Origin: Haladaptatus sp. QDMS2
GTDB taxonomy: Archaea > Halobacteriota > Halobacteria > Halobacteriales > Halococcaceae
Length of the DNA stretch: 64,000 nucleotides
Assembly: GCF_029338295.1 (NCBI RefSeq)
Contig: NZ_CP119791.1
Location: 310,001 to 374,000 of the forward strand
Direction of reading: 5' to 3'
The position numbers and the translations under genes were made by a program. Below, piece by piece: positions 1 to 8,062 of the stretch. Under the pieces are notes generated by a model. That model saw nothing but the letters and a program-made list of their open reading frames with translations, ran no database searches and was not told the DNA's origin. Position 1 is the first letter of the stretch, and every line of letters starts with the position of its first letter.

Positions 1-109
1 GCAGGCCGTCTTCGTGCCAGACGAGTCGCGCATCCAGTCCGAGTTCGGTGAACGCCCGCAGCGCGTCCCGGTCGCAGTTACTGCCGCCGAACTGGACGAT
101 AGCGATCAC
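1..109 (-). CDS. purQ: Phosphoribosylformylglycinamidine synthase subunit PurQ (5' fragment)
   Basis: Only the first ~36 codons lie in the window; the gene runs off the left edge. From the GTG at 109 the protein begins with a typical PurQ class-I glutaminase N-terminus (IAIVQFGGSNCDRD). PurQ supplies ammonia to PurL in step four of purine synthesis. The GTG overlaps the purS stop codon by 4 bp (GTGA), so the pair is translationally coupled. Partial, but the N-terminal motif and the PurS neighbour make the call safe. Confidence 0.9.
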   Translation of the reverse strand, partial: MIAIVQFGGSNCDRDALRAFTELGLDARLVWHEDGL

Positions 110-357
110 CGTTCTTCCACCTCGACCGCGTAGTCGTGGATGGTGGGATTGGCGAGCAGGCGTTCTGCCATCTCAGTCGCCTGGTCTGCTGCACCGTCGG
201 CGTCGGTCGCGTCGAGGTCGATTTCGTACCGTTCTGCAGACCGCAGGGCCTCCAGGTCGTACCCGAGGCGCTCTAAGGCGCGCTTGGTCGTTTCGGCTTC
301 CGGGTCGAGTACACCCTGCTTCAGCCGGACGGTGACGGTCGCGGTGTAGGCAGTCAT
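106..357 (-). CDS. purS: Phosphoribosylformylglycinamidine synthase subunit PurS
   Basis: An 83-aa protein, the usual PurS length. It starts MTAYTATVTVRLKQGVLDPE, the family's first beta strand and helix, and carries the conserved run of residues before the helix (RALERLGY). PurS bridges PurQ and PurL and helps channel ammonia in the multi-subunit FGAM synthase. The start is the ATG at 357; longer frames have no supporting similarity. It precedes purQ with a 4-bp overlap and is divergent from purU across a ~150-bp control region with a palindromic element at 405-426. Confidence 0.93.
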   Translation of the reverse strand: MTAYTATVTVRLKQGVLDPEAETTKRALERLGYDLEALRSAERYEIDLDATDADGAADQATEMAERLLANPTIHDYAVEVEER

Positions 358-404
358 CGGTTGAGGGTGCGCGGTCATGCGCAAAAGACCTTTTGGAACG
401 ATTT

Positions 405-426
405 GTGTATACACATTCGTGTATAC
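405..426. promoter_or_regulatory. Operator-like 22-bp element between purS and purU
   Basis: Two GTGTATAC half-sites lie at 405-412 and 419-426, 14 bp apart. The first is the core of a perfect palindrome, GTGTATACAC. The site is ~48 bp upstream of the purS start and ~26 bp upstream of a TATA-like sequence (about 452-459) for purU. A copy matching at 18 of 22 positions, in reverse orientation, lies at 4066-4087 in the purC/cofH divergent promoter. I infer a binding site for a purine-pathway regulator; the regulator is unknown. Confidence 0.6.
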
Positions 427-510
427 ATAGTCTCGTTTGTCGACCAATAGCCATATACTTCGGCGTTGTTGAGTGCATCCAATGAACGTCTGTATGTCGG
501 AGGTGTGCCG

Positions 511-1458
511 ATGACTGGCAAACTCACCGAACTCACTGTCGTCGGCGACGACAAGACGGGTCTCATCGCCCGCGTCACGTCGTTGCTGTTCGACCACGGC
601 ATCAACATCGAGGACCTAGACCAGGCCGTCCGGAAGGGCATCTTCCGCATGACGATGCACGTCGATGCGTCGGGGATGACCACGACGAAAGACGACCTGC
701 GAGCCAAACTGGCCGCGCTCGGTGACGAACTCGACGTGGACGTGACCATTCGCTTCCCCGCCGACCGCGAGACCAAGCAGATTGCCGTCCTCGCCACGAA
801 AGAGTCCCACTGTCTCGAAGCCCTCCTCGGTGCGTGGGCGAACGGCGACCTCGGCGCGGACATCTCGGTCATCATCGCGAACCACTCCGCGCTCAAACCG
901 GTCGCAGAGTACTACGATATCCCATTCTACGATATCGGCGACGAGAAGGGGACGCCCGACGAGGACGCCATCCTCTCGCTGCTCGAAGATTACGACGCAG
1001 ACCTCATCGTCCTCGCGCGGTACATCCGCATCCTCTCGCCGAACGTCGTGTTCCGCTACGAGGGGCGCATCATCAACGTCCACCCGTCGCTCCTACCTTC
1101 GTTCCCCGGCGCGTCGGCCTACCGACAGGCCATCGAGGAAGGCGTGCGCATCGCTGGCGTCACCGCCCACTACGTCACGACGGACTTAGACCAGGGGCCA
1201 ATCATCACCCAACGAGCCTTCTCGGTTCCTGACGACGCCGAAGTCGAGGACTTACAGCGAAAGGGCCAGCCGCTCGAAGCCGACGCGCTGCTCGAAGCCG
1301 TGCGTCTCCACCTGAACGACGACGTGACGGTTCACTGGGGGCGGACGAACCTGCGCGATGGTGCGGAAGGATACCAACTCGGACTGCCAGAAGCAGCAGA
1401 CGCCGCCAACCCGGACCGGCCCGTGGACGGGCTGGCCGACGTGCTCGCAGACGACTAA
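511..1458 (+). CDS. purU: Formyltetrahydrofolate deformylase PurU
   Basis: A 315-aa protein with an N-terminal ACT domain (about residues 6-80, GDDKTGLIARVTSLL) and a C-terminal formyltransferase fold. The catalytic signature NVHPSLLPSF puts Asn and His near 189 and 191, and the Asp is in DQGPII near 227. Known activity of the family: hydrolysis of 10-formyl-THF to formate and THF; formate can feed formate-dependent purine formylation. The ATG at 511 is preferred because GGAGGTG sits at 499-505. Divergent from purSQ, which fits a purine role. Its stop overlaps the convergent lipoprotein gene's stop. Confidence 0.9.
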   Translation: MTGKLTELTVVGDDKTGLIARVTSLLFDHGINIEDLDQAVRKGIFRMTMHVDASGMTTTKDDLRAKLAALGDELDVDVTIRFPADRETKQIAVLATKESHCLEALLGAWANGDLGADISVIIANHSALKPVAEYYDIPFYDIGDEKGTPDEDAILSLLEDYDADLIVLARYIRILSPNVVFRYEGRIINVHPSLLPSFPGASAYRQAIEEGVRIAGVTAHYVTTDLDQGPIITQRAFSVPDDAEVEDLQRKGQPLEADALLEAVRLHLNDDVTVHWGRTNLRDGAEGYQLGLPEAADAANPDRPVDGLADVLADD

Positions 1459-2369
1459 CGTTCCGCCGTCGGCAACGATTTGCTGAGGGCGAGTTTCTCT
1501 GTCGGCTCTTTGCCGGTTACGAGGACGACCTTCCCGGTCTGTGCGGCCTTGATGTTGTTCACGTCAGAGAGCGACGCTTCCGCCCACGACTTGACGGCTT
1601 GCTCGCGCGCTTCGGCGGCCGATTCGCTCTCGAAGACGATGAGCCACTGGCCCGGACTCTCGGTCTTCTTGAACGTCCGTGAGATGCCCCAGCCAACCGC
1701 ACCCGCAAAGGTTCCCTGTTCGGGGGCCGTCTCCTCGTGCGGTTGGTGAACCACCCCGGTGAGGAAGTGGCCGTTGTTGAGCCCCTCGGTGAGCGTCCCG
1801 AAGGCCTCACTCGCCGATTTGTACTGCTCGGCTTCGTCAGCGTGGGTCGTGATGACCGTCTGAAGTCGGTCGGCCGCAGAGTCGGTATCCCCATCGACGT
1901 AGACGATGGTCTCCTCTTTGAGACCAACCGCCGCCGACGTCTCCGTGTTTGCGTAGATGTCGAACCCATCGAGCGACGTTTGCTTCGAGAACTGCCGCCC
2001 CGTCAGCCGGTCTGCGAGCGTCTCGGTTTCGAGCGACGTGACGCCGACCTTGAATCCGGGGCCGATGGTAAATTCGCTCACGTCCTGGTGCTGCAAGTCG
2101 AGTAGCGACCGCAGCGAGGAGCCGTACTTCGTGACGTTCTCCCACGTCTCCACACGCATCGCGTCCTCGTACTGGACGAATTTCGTCGGGCTGACGCGGA
2201 AAAACTGATAGTCGTCCCCATCCGGGAGCGCGGCGGGAGCGGGCAGCCACCGCCGGTAGGACCCCTCGTCCGTCCCGGGCAGCGGCGTCACCTGGTCGAT
2301 ACAGCCCGCGAGGCCAGTCGCTGCACCTGCACACCCGTATCGCAGTACGTCGCGTCGTGAGAGCTCCAT
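1455..2369 (-). CDS. Tat-exported lipoprotein of unknown function
   Basis: A 304-aa protein. The N-terminus MELSRRDVLRYGCAGAATG has the twin-arginine motif SRRDVL, followed by a lipobox (LAGC), so it should be exported folded and lipid-anchored. The mature part has no motif I recognise; it is acidic with many Thr/Ser/Glu and no obvious catalytic residues. The start at 2369 is chosen because it places the Tat signal at the very N-terminus. It lies 53 bp downstream of the PRTase gene on the same strand and may be co-transcribed. Confidence 0.8.
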   Translation of the reverse strand: MELSRRDVLRYGCAGAATGLAGCIDQVTPLPGTDEGSYRRWLPAPAALPDGDDYQFFRVSPTKFVQYEDAMRVETWENVTKYGSSLRSLLDLQHQDVSEFTIGPGFKVGVTSLETETLADRLTGRQFSKQTSLDGFDIYANTETSAAVGLKEETIVYVDGDTDSAADRLQTVITTHADEAEQYKSASEAFGTLTEGLNNGHFLTGVVHQPHEETAPEQGTFAGAVGWGISRTFKKTESPGQWLIVFESESAAEAREQAVKSWAEASLSDVNNIKAAQTGKVVLVTGKEPTEKLALSKSLPTAER

Positions 2370-2422
2370 TGCTTGTGTGTGTCCTCCCACGGGCCAGTCA
2401 GGGCAAAAGTATTCTGGCAGCC

Positions 2423-2938
2423 TCACTCCCAGTGGAGCGCGTGGACGCCGTAGTCCTCGTCCAACTGCAGAACCGTCTCGCGCTCGTCTGCACCGAGTAC
2501 GGCGATACCGACGACGTTCCCACCAGCGGCGGAGACGAGCGCCACGGCCGCAGCTAGCTGTGAACCGGTTTCCGTCCAGTCGTCTACTACCAGCACTCGC
2601 GCCCCGTTCGAAACGCTCGTCCGGTCCAGTTCGAGGGTCTTCTCCGTCCCCGTGTAATCGACCACCGTCTCGGTGAGTCGATTCTTGGAAGCGATGGGGA
2701 GTTTCCCACCTTTTCGTATCGGGCAGAATCCCACCCCCAGTTCGCGAGCGACCGCGGCCCCGAACAGGAAGCCAAGCGCGTCGATTCCTGCGACGGCGTC
2801 TACGGATTCGGCGGAGAACGGGGCTGCGAGGTCCGTGACCACCGCGTCGAATGTGTCGGGGTCAGTGGCGAGATTGCCCGTGTGATAGCGCCCGCCGGTT
2901 CCGGTGTCGATTTGCGCAACGATATCCGGCCACTCCAT
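2423..2938 (-). CDS. Purine phosphoribosyltransferase family protein (Apt-like)
   Basis: A 171-aa type-I PRTase. The PRPP-binding signature is VLVVDDWTETGSQ around residues 114-126, with the flexible-loop region before it (PIRKGGKLP). Haloarchaeal relatives are annotated as adenine or hypoxanthine/guanine PRTases of the Apt type; the substrate cannot be read from sequence. A purine-salvage role fits the nearby purC and purSQ/purU. It lies 35 bp downstream of purC on the same strand, so an operon with purC is likely. Confidence 0.82.
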   Translation of the reverse strand: MEWPDIVAQIDTGTGGRYHTGNLATDPDTFDAVVTDLAAPFSAESVDAVAGIDALGFLFGAAVARELGVGFCPIRKGGKLPIASKNRLTETVVDYTGTEKTLELDRTSVSNGARVLVVDDWTETGSQLAAAVALVSAAGGNVVGIAVLGADERETVLQLDEDYGVHALHWE

Positions 2939-2973
2939 GCACTGAGCAGTCGGGCGGGCGAAAAAAGCGTTCC

Positions 2974-3993
2974 TCAGAGGTCGCGAACTGCGGTGACGGC
3001 CTCGTCCAGCGAGGGGGCCGCGAACAGGTCGTGGCCGGTGTACGCGTTCGTGCCGGCGGCGTACATGTCTCGGACCACTGTGATAACGTCTGCTGAGAGC
3101 GGTTCGGGGGACGCCTCACAGAGCGATTTCCAGTCTGCAACGTCCCGTCGCTTCGCCTCGGCTTTCGCCTCGCTCACGGCCTCGACCCAGTCGGGCTGGG
3201 TACGCTTGTGGTACTGGCGGACGACTTCCTTCGAGAGTTGCTGGCCGTCGAAACTGAAGCGGTTCTCGTCGAACGTGCCGACCACGTCCGCGACCCGAAT
3301 TTCGCCGTCGAAGTAGAGACACTCGATTTTGCCGTCCTCGTGGGTGAGGCCTGCTTTCGCGGCCTGTTCGGTCACGAGTCGGTTCACGTCGCGGGCCACG
3401 TCGGCGATGTCAGCGAGGGAGGCGACGCCGGCGATTTCGGCCGCCTCCTCGTCATCGAGGTAGCGGTCGCCTTTCTCGTACTTCGTGGAGAATTCGACGA
3501 TTGGCTCGTCCAGTTCGACGACGCCCTCTGGCCACTCGTCTGCGTCGAGGCCGTGGTCTGCCGGGTCGGTCCGGCGGCGGAGGCTCGAACCCACCGGCAC
3601 CGTGTTTCGGAAGATGATTTCGAGCGGGATGAGGTAGTTCTCGCCCGCAGTCTCGTGGTAGGCGTCGTAGTCGTAGGTGCGCCCGTCGTTGGGCAGTTCG
3701 GGAACCTGTGTGAGGTCGATGGCCATCTCTCGGGGCGGTTCCGTGGCGTCTGCGAGGGGCACGACTTCGTCGTCGCTGACGACGCCCCTGTAGTGCGTCG
3801 GGATTCCCTCGGCTTCGAGCAGTTCGAAGTTGAACGCGCCCATCGCACAGAGGCTCGCGCCTTTGTCGGGAATCTGGTCGGGCATCTTCCCCCAGTCGAA
3901 CACGGAGTAGTCGTCGGTGAAGTAGAACGCACCGCGGCCCAGTGATTCGGGAGTGGCCGCCTCCTCGATGCGGAACTCCTTGACGCTCGTCAT
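2974..3993 (-). CDS. purC: Phosphoribosylaminoimidazole-succinocarboxamide synthase
   Basis: A 339-aa SAICAR synthase, which ligates aspartate to CAIR in purine synthesis using ATP. The N-terminal nucleotide-binding strand has the family pattern [18 protein letters not shown], followed by [15 protein letters not shown], and [17 protein letters not shown]-like acidic residues come later. It is longer than bacterial PurC (~240 aa), as usual for haloarchaea. The start at 3993 follows a TATA-like sequence near 4017-4025, suggesting a leaderless mRNA. Divergent from cofH, with the shared 22-bp element in between. Confidence 0.92.
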   Translation of the reverse strand: MTSVKEFRIEEAATPESLGRGAFYFTDDYSVFDWGKMPDQIPDKGASLCAMGAFNFELLEAEGIPTHYRGVVSDDEVVPLADATEPPREMAIDLTQVPELPNDGRTYDYDAYHETAGENYLIPLEIIFRNTVPVGSSLRRRTDPADHGLDADEWPEGVVELDEPIVEFSTKYEKGDRYLDDEEAAEIAGVASLADIADVARDVNRLVTEQAAKAGLTHEDGKIECLYFDGEIRVADVVGTFDENRFSFDGQQLSKEVVRQYHKRTQPDWVEAVSEAKAEAKRRDVADWKSLCEASPEPLSADVITVVRDMYAAGTNAYTGHDLFAAPSLDEAVTAVRDL

Positions 3994-4065
3994 ACCAGTA
4001 CGCGTGTGGCCCCGGGTAATGAAACTTTCACTCTCGTGCCCACCTTGTCCGATTTCCTCGACAAA

Positions 4066-4087
4066 GTATACACGAACGCGCACACAC
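4066..4087. promoter_or_regulatory. Second copy of the purine-locus 22-bp element
   Basis: Read on the minus strand, this stretch ends TTCGTGTATAC and matches 405-426 at 18 of 22 positions. The four differences are all A-to-G transitions in the left half. It lies 73 bp upstream of the purC start and upstream of the TATA-like ATTATACC (about 4112-4119) of cofH. The right half-site is conserved intact and the left is degenerate. I infer co-regulation of purC with purSQ/purU; cofH could be affected too. Confidence 0.58.
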
Positions 4088-4144
4088 TTCTTGCCCTACC
4101 GCAATCCCCCGTCATTATACCCTCCGAGCGAAAAGCATCCGTCC

Positions 4145-5518
4145 ATGGCAGACGCCTACCCCACGCGAACGAACGTCCCTCGCGGGCTCTTCGACTTCGA
4201 CCACCGCCCCGAGACGGACCAGTCGTTCGAAAACGCGCTCGCAAAGGCGCGGGCAGGCGACCGACTCACCGTCGCCGACGGGGTGGAACTCATCACGACT
4301 GGAACGGAGACGGAAACCATCGACCCGGGGCGGATGGAACGCGTTCTCGAAGCTGCAGACCGCAGGCGCGCCGAGGTGTGCGGAGAGGACGTCACCTTCG
4401 TCGCGAACCTGAACAACAACGTCACGACGGCGTGTAACGTCGGCTGTCTGTTCTGTAACTTCAAGGACCCCGCCGGACAGTTCGAAGCCGAGTATCAGGG
4501 GGAGATGGGCGGCTTTACGAAAACGCCCGCAGAATCACGGGAAATCGTCCGCGACGCGGTGGAGATGGGCATCTACGAGGTCTGTTCGGTCTCAGGGTTG
4601 CACCCCGGGTTCGCCCTCAACGACGAACACCACGAGATTCTCGCCGCCGCCGAGGAACCGGTGAACTACAAACCGCCATCCGCGTACAAGACCTCCCCCG
4701 GAACCTACGTCGAGCAGATGCAGGCGATGAGCGTCGATGGCGTCCACCTCCACTCGATGACGCCCGAAGAAGCCTACCATGCAAGCCGCGGAACCGACTG
4801 GTCGTACGAGAAAATCTACGGCGAACTCAAGGCTGCGGGCCTCGACAGCGTGCCCGGAACCGCAGCAGAGATTCTCGTCGACGAAGTCCGCGAAGCAATC
4901 TGCCCCGGGAAAATCGACACGCAGGGCTGGCTCGACGCGATGGAAGCCGCCGCGAACGTCGGCCTCGACACCACCTCGACCATCATGTACGGGCACGTCG
5001 AAAACGAGATGCACCGCGTGCTGCATCTCGAACAGATTCGCGACCTGCAAGACCGTACGGGGAACATCACCGAGTTCGTCCCGCTCTCCTTTATCCATCA
5101 GAACACGCCGCTCAAAGAGAAGGGAATGGTCGACGCGGGGGCGAGTCGGGCCGAAGACTTGCTCATGATTGCCGTCTCACGCCTCTTCCTCGACAACGTC
5201 GAGAACATCCAGTCGTCGTGGGTCAAGTACGGCAACGAACACGGCCTCGCCATGCTCAACGCCGGGGCGAACGACTTCATGGGGACGATTCTCTCCGAAG
5301 AAATCACCAAACGCGCCGGGGGCCAGTACGGCGAAGTTCGAACTTTCGACGAGTACGTGGACATGATAACCTCGATTGGGCGCGTCCCCGTCGAACGCTC
5401 GACCGACTACCGGCAGAAACGTCGTATCGACCCCGACGTGCGCCCCGCCGGGCCGCTGTTAGGCCCGAAGGCAGACGGCACGCCGATGTTCACGAAGAAG
5501 TCGCCGAAGGCCGACTGA
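4145..5518 (+). CDS. cofH: CofH, 5-amino-6-(D-ribitylamino)uracil-L-tyrosine 4-hydroxyphenyl transferase
   Basis: A 457-aa radical-SAM enzyme. The cluster motif C-x3-C-x2-C (CNVGCLFC) is at Cys97, Cys101 and Cys104, followed by family blocks GLDSVPGTAAEIL and TSTIMYGHVE that separate CofH from CofG and MqnC. It makes the first intermediate of FO, the deazaflavin chromophore of coenzyme F420, from tyrosine and 5-amino-6-ribitylaminouracil. The ATG at 4145 lies ~28 bp after ATTATACC, so it is probably leaderless. It converges with cofG, overlapping its 3' end by 29 bp; together they replace the fused FbiC of actinobacteria. Confidence 0.95.
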   Translation: MADAYPTRTNVPRGLFDFDHRPETDQSFENALAKARAGDRLTVADGVELITTGTETETIDPGRMERVLEAADRRRAEVCGEDVTFVANLNNNVTTACNVGCLFCNFKDPAGQFEAEYQGEMGGFTKTPAESREIVRDAVEMGIYEVCSVSGLHPGFALNDEHHEILAAAEEPVNYKPPSAYKTSPGTYVEQMQAMSVDGVHLHSMTPEEAYHASRGTDWSYEKIYGELKAAGLDSVPGTAAEILVDEVREAICPGKIDTQGWLDAMEAAANVGLDTTSTIMYGHVENEMHRVLHLEQIRDLQDRTGNITEFVPLSFIHQNTPLKEKGMVDAGASRAEDLLMIAVSRLFLDNVENIQSSWVKYGNEHGLAMLNAGANDFMGTILSEEITKRAGGQYGEVRTFDEYVDMITSIGRVPVERSTDYRQKRRIDPDVRPAGPLLGPKADGTPMFTKKSPKAD

Positions 5519-6611
5519 GTACCCGTCGATAGCGCTCCCCTGCCTCGCTCTCCTCGCGAATCGCCTCCGTAATCTGCGCCGAGAGCCAGTGGTTCGCCGT
5601 CTCGTCTTCGGCTGGGAGGAACCGCTCGTACACGGGGAGACGCTCGCGGAGTGGCACCCCCGCATCAGCCGCGATGGCCTCCAGTTCGCGCAGCGCCGGC
5701 CACTTGTAATCTGGATTGATGTAGTCGTCCGTGACCGGGGACACCCCGCCCAAGTCGTCGATGCCACAGTCGAGCAACTCGCGGACGGGCGCCAGATTCG
5801 GCGGCACTTGCACAGAAATCTCCTCGGGAAGACAGACGCGGGCCATCGCTACGACGCGGCGCATGGTTTCGAGGGATGGGCCGTCCTGCTTCCAGCGCTC
5901 GTTCGGACTCACGTTCTGGACGATGACCTCCTGAATGTGGCCGTAGCGTTCGTGCATCGCGCGGATGGCGAGCAGGCTCTCGGCGCGGTCGCGCCACGAC
6001 TCGCCGATGCCGACGAGGATGCCAGTCGTGAACGGGACGCCGAGTTCTCCGGCGGTCCGCAGGGTGGCGAGGCGTTGGCCGGGCGACTTCGCCCGAGGGC
6101 CGCCGTGGGCCTGCACCTCGGCGGTGGTTTCGAGCATGACGCCCATGCTCGCATTTACGTCTGCGACGAGCTCCATCTGCTCGCGGGTCTGGTCGCCGGG
6201 GTTCGAGTGCGGGAGCAGACCCTCGCCGAGGGCGATTTCGCAGGCTTCCCGGAGATAGCTGTGAATCGAGTCGTGGCCCCACTCCTCCAGTTGCGCGTGA
6301 ATCTCGGTGTAACGATCGTCGGGGTCGTCCCCGAAGGTGAACAGCGCCTCCGTACAGCCGGCGTCTGCGCCCATGCGACACTGTTCGCGAATCCGGTCGG
6401 GCGTCATGAGGCTCGCCTGTCCGGGCACGTCGTAGTAGGTGCAGTAGGTGCAGGTGTACCGGCAGGCGGTCGTGAGGGGCAGGAAGACGTTCTTCGCGAA
6501 ACTCAGCTCCGGAGCCGGGTTCACGTCGGCGGGCGTCACCGCGAGCAGTCGCTCTACGTCCGCCTCATCCAGAGTGATGTCGATGTCGTACTCGCTGGCC
6601 CCGGGTAGCAT
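5490..6611 (-). CDS. cofG: CofG, 7,8-didemethyl-8-hydroxy-5-deazariboflavin synthase
   Basis: A 373-aa radical-SAM protein. The cluster cysteines are in CRYTCTYC (Cys50, Cys54, Cys57), followed by the CofG block GCTEALFTFGDDPDDRY and SNPGDQT. It closes the deazaflavin ring of FO from the CofH product. It follows cofC by 37 bp on the minus strand, so both F420 genes are likely one transcript with the cetZ1 group upstream. The 3' end overlaps that of cofH, leaving no room for a terminator between them. Confidence 0.95.
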   Translation of the reverse strand: MLPGASEYDIDITLDEADVERLLAVTPADVNPAPELSFAKNVFLPLTTACRYTCTYCTYYDVPGQASLMTPDRIREQCRMGADAGCTEALFTFGDDPDDRYTEIHAQLEEWGHDSIHSYLREACEIALGEGLLPHSNPGDQTREQMELVADVNASMGVMLETTAEVQAHGGPRAKSPGQRLATLRTAGELGVPFTTGILVGIGESWRDRAESLLAIRAMHERYGHIQEVIVQNVSPNERWKQDGPSLETMRRVVAMARVCLPEEISVQVPPNLAPVRELLDCGIDDLGGVSPVTDDYINPDYKWPALRELEAIAADAGVPLRERLPVYERFLPAEDETANHWLSAQITEAIREESEAGERYRRVLSRPSATSS

Positions 6612-6647
6612 CTGTCTTCGACTCGCCCGTGGAACACAAAAAGGCTG

Positions 6648-7250
6648 TCACTCCCGGCAGACGCCGACGCGCCCCTGCCCCGTGTCGAGGCGAATGCCCG
6701 CGTCCACGAGCCACTCGCGGGCGGCCCCGTCGCCGTGTAGGAGTAGTTCCGCGAGGTCGACCCGTTCGTCCACGTCCGTGGCGAGGCGGTAGGAATCGAG
6801 CACCGCCCATTCAGCACCGATACGTCGGGCGATTTCTCGGTGGTCACGAAACGACGCGCCGTGGTAATCGACGGAAAACTCCGGGTGGCGGGAGACGAGC
6901 GCGTTGGTTCCGCCGCCGATACCGGGGGCGACGACCACCTCGCCCTCGGCGGAAAACAGCCGAGAGAGCGCCGCAGGCGTCGCCAGTGCGAGGTCGGCCA
7001 TCACGACGGCAGTGTTGGGTTCAAGGTGCGCGTTCACCGCCGCAGAGAGCGGCCGGTCGTCGACGACCACCGACGCGTCAACGTCGAGCGGTGCCGTGGC
7101 GAGCACGACGGGGGTTCGGCCGGTTCGACGAATCGATGCGAGCACGTCCCCGAGCATCAGCCGGGAGAACTCGCGGCGCTCAGTAGGCGAGAAAAGAGAC
7201 GCGAGGCGCGTCTTCGGGTCTGTTTCGTCGTAGGGGACGAGGACACGCAT
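6648..7250 (-). CDS. cofC: CofC, 2-phospho-L-lactate guanylyltransferase
   Basis: A 200-aa nucleotidyltransferase beginning MRVLVPYDETDPKTRLASLF. The Lys/Arg region after residue 9 matches the CofC pattern (KTRL), and VVVAPGIGGGTNAL plus the acidic residue in VVMADLAL fit the nucleotide site. It activates 2-phospholactate (or phosphoenolpyruvate in some lineages) with GTP for transfer to FO. cofD and cofE are not in the window. It lies 32 bp downstream of the secreted-protein gene and 37 bp upstream of cofG. Confidence 0.9.
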   Translation of the reverse strand: MRVLVPYDETDPKTRLASLFSPTERREFSRLMLGDVLASIRRTGRTPVVLATAPLDVDASVVVDDRPLSAAVNAHLEPNTAVVMADLALATPAALSRLFSAEGEVVVAPGIGGGTNALVSRHPEFSVDYHGASFRDHREIARRIGAEWAVLDSYRLATDVDERVDLAELLLHGDGAAREWLVDAGIRLDTGQGRVGVCRE

Positions 7251-7282
7251 TTGCAGTGTGTCCGCGTTCCGCCTACAAGCGA

Positions 7283-8062
7283 CTATCGGAGTTTGTCGTA
7301 GGTGTCCTGCTGGGACCGCCAGTAGAAGACGCCGCCGACCACAGCGAGCAGTGCGACGACGCCGACTGCCCCGTAGAGGAGCAACTGGGTGCGCTCCTGG
7401 GACTGCTTTGAGTCTGTGGCCGACTGCTCTGCGTCCTGTGCGAGGTCCACGGCGTTCTCGAAGTTGCCGTTGTTGTACGAGGAGATGGCGCGGTTGACCT
7501 GTTGTTGGGCATCCTCGTCACCACCGGCCTGTTCGATGGCCGATTCGGCGCTCGAAATCGCCTCGCGGGCCTGCTTGCTCTGTTCGGTGTAGTGGTGGGT
7601 TTCCCACGATTCGAGCTGCTCTGTGTTCTCGCCCTGCTGGCGCGAGAGCGTGGCGAGCGTGAACGACTCAGCAGGGTCGTAGGTGAATTCTTCGACGGTC
7701 GGAACCGTACCAGTGACCGTCACCTCGACGCGAGTCACGTCGTCTGCGGCCTTCACGTCGGCCGAGAACGACTGGCCGCCGTAGGACTCTTTCGACAGTT
7801 GGCTGTCGTCTAGTCCGTACTTCGTGGCCGTCCACGAGACGTTCTCCAGTTCGGTTTCGCCGCCGAGCGTCCACTCGTTGCTGGACTCCTTGTAGAGTTC
7901 CGTGAGCGTGAACGTCGCAGACACCTCAGAACCGGCCTGCGCTTCCTGTGGAACGCCGCTCTCGGCGATGGACACGGCGGCGACGGGGGCCGCAAACAGG
8001 GAGAGTGCGAGCGATACGACGAGAAGTAGATTAAAAGAGTGGTTCGAGTTCATCAGAATCAT
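7283..8062 (-). CDS. Secreted, C-terminally membrane-anchored protein of unknown function
   Basis: A 259-aa protein with a Sec-type signal peptide (LLLVVSLALSLFAAPVAAVS), a beta-rich N-terminal half, a Gln/Glu/Ala-rich helical segment (about residues 150-220) and one C-terminal transmembrane helix (LLLYGAVGVVALLAVVGGVFYW) with a short basic tail. The topology puts most of it outside the cell. No catalytic motif is seen. Starts at 8062 and 8053 are in frame and both overlap the 3' end of cetZ1, so it is translationally coupled to it. Confidence 0.75.
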   Translation of the reverse strand: MILMNSNHSFNLLLVVSLALSLFAAPVAAVSIAESGVPQEAQAGSEVSATFTLTELYKESSNEWTLGGETELENVSWTATKYGLDDSQLSKESYGGQSFSADVKAADDVTRVEVTVTGTVPTVEEFTYDPAESFTLATLSRQQGENTEQLESWETHHYTEQSKQAREAISSAESAIEQAGGDEDAQQQVNRAISSYNNGNFENAVDLAQDAEQSATDSKQSQERTQLLLYGAVGVVALLAVVGGVFYWRSQQDTYDKLR

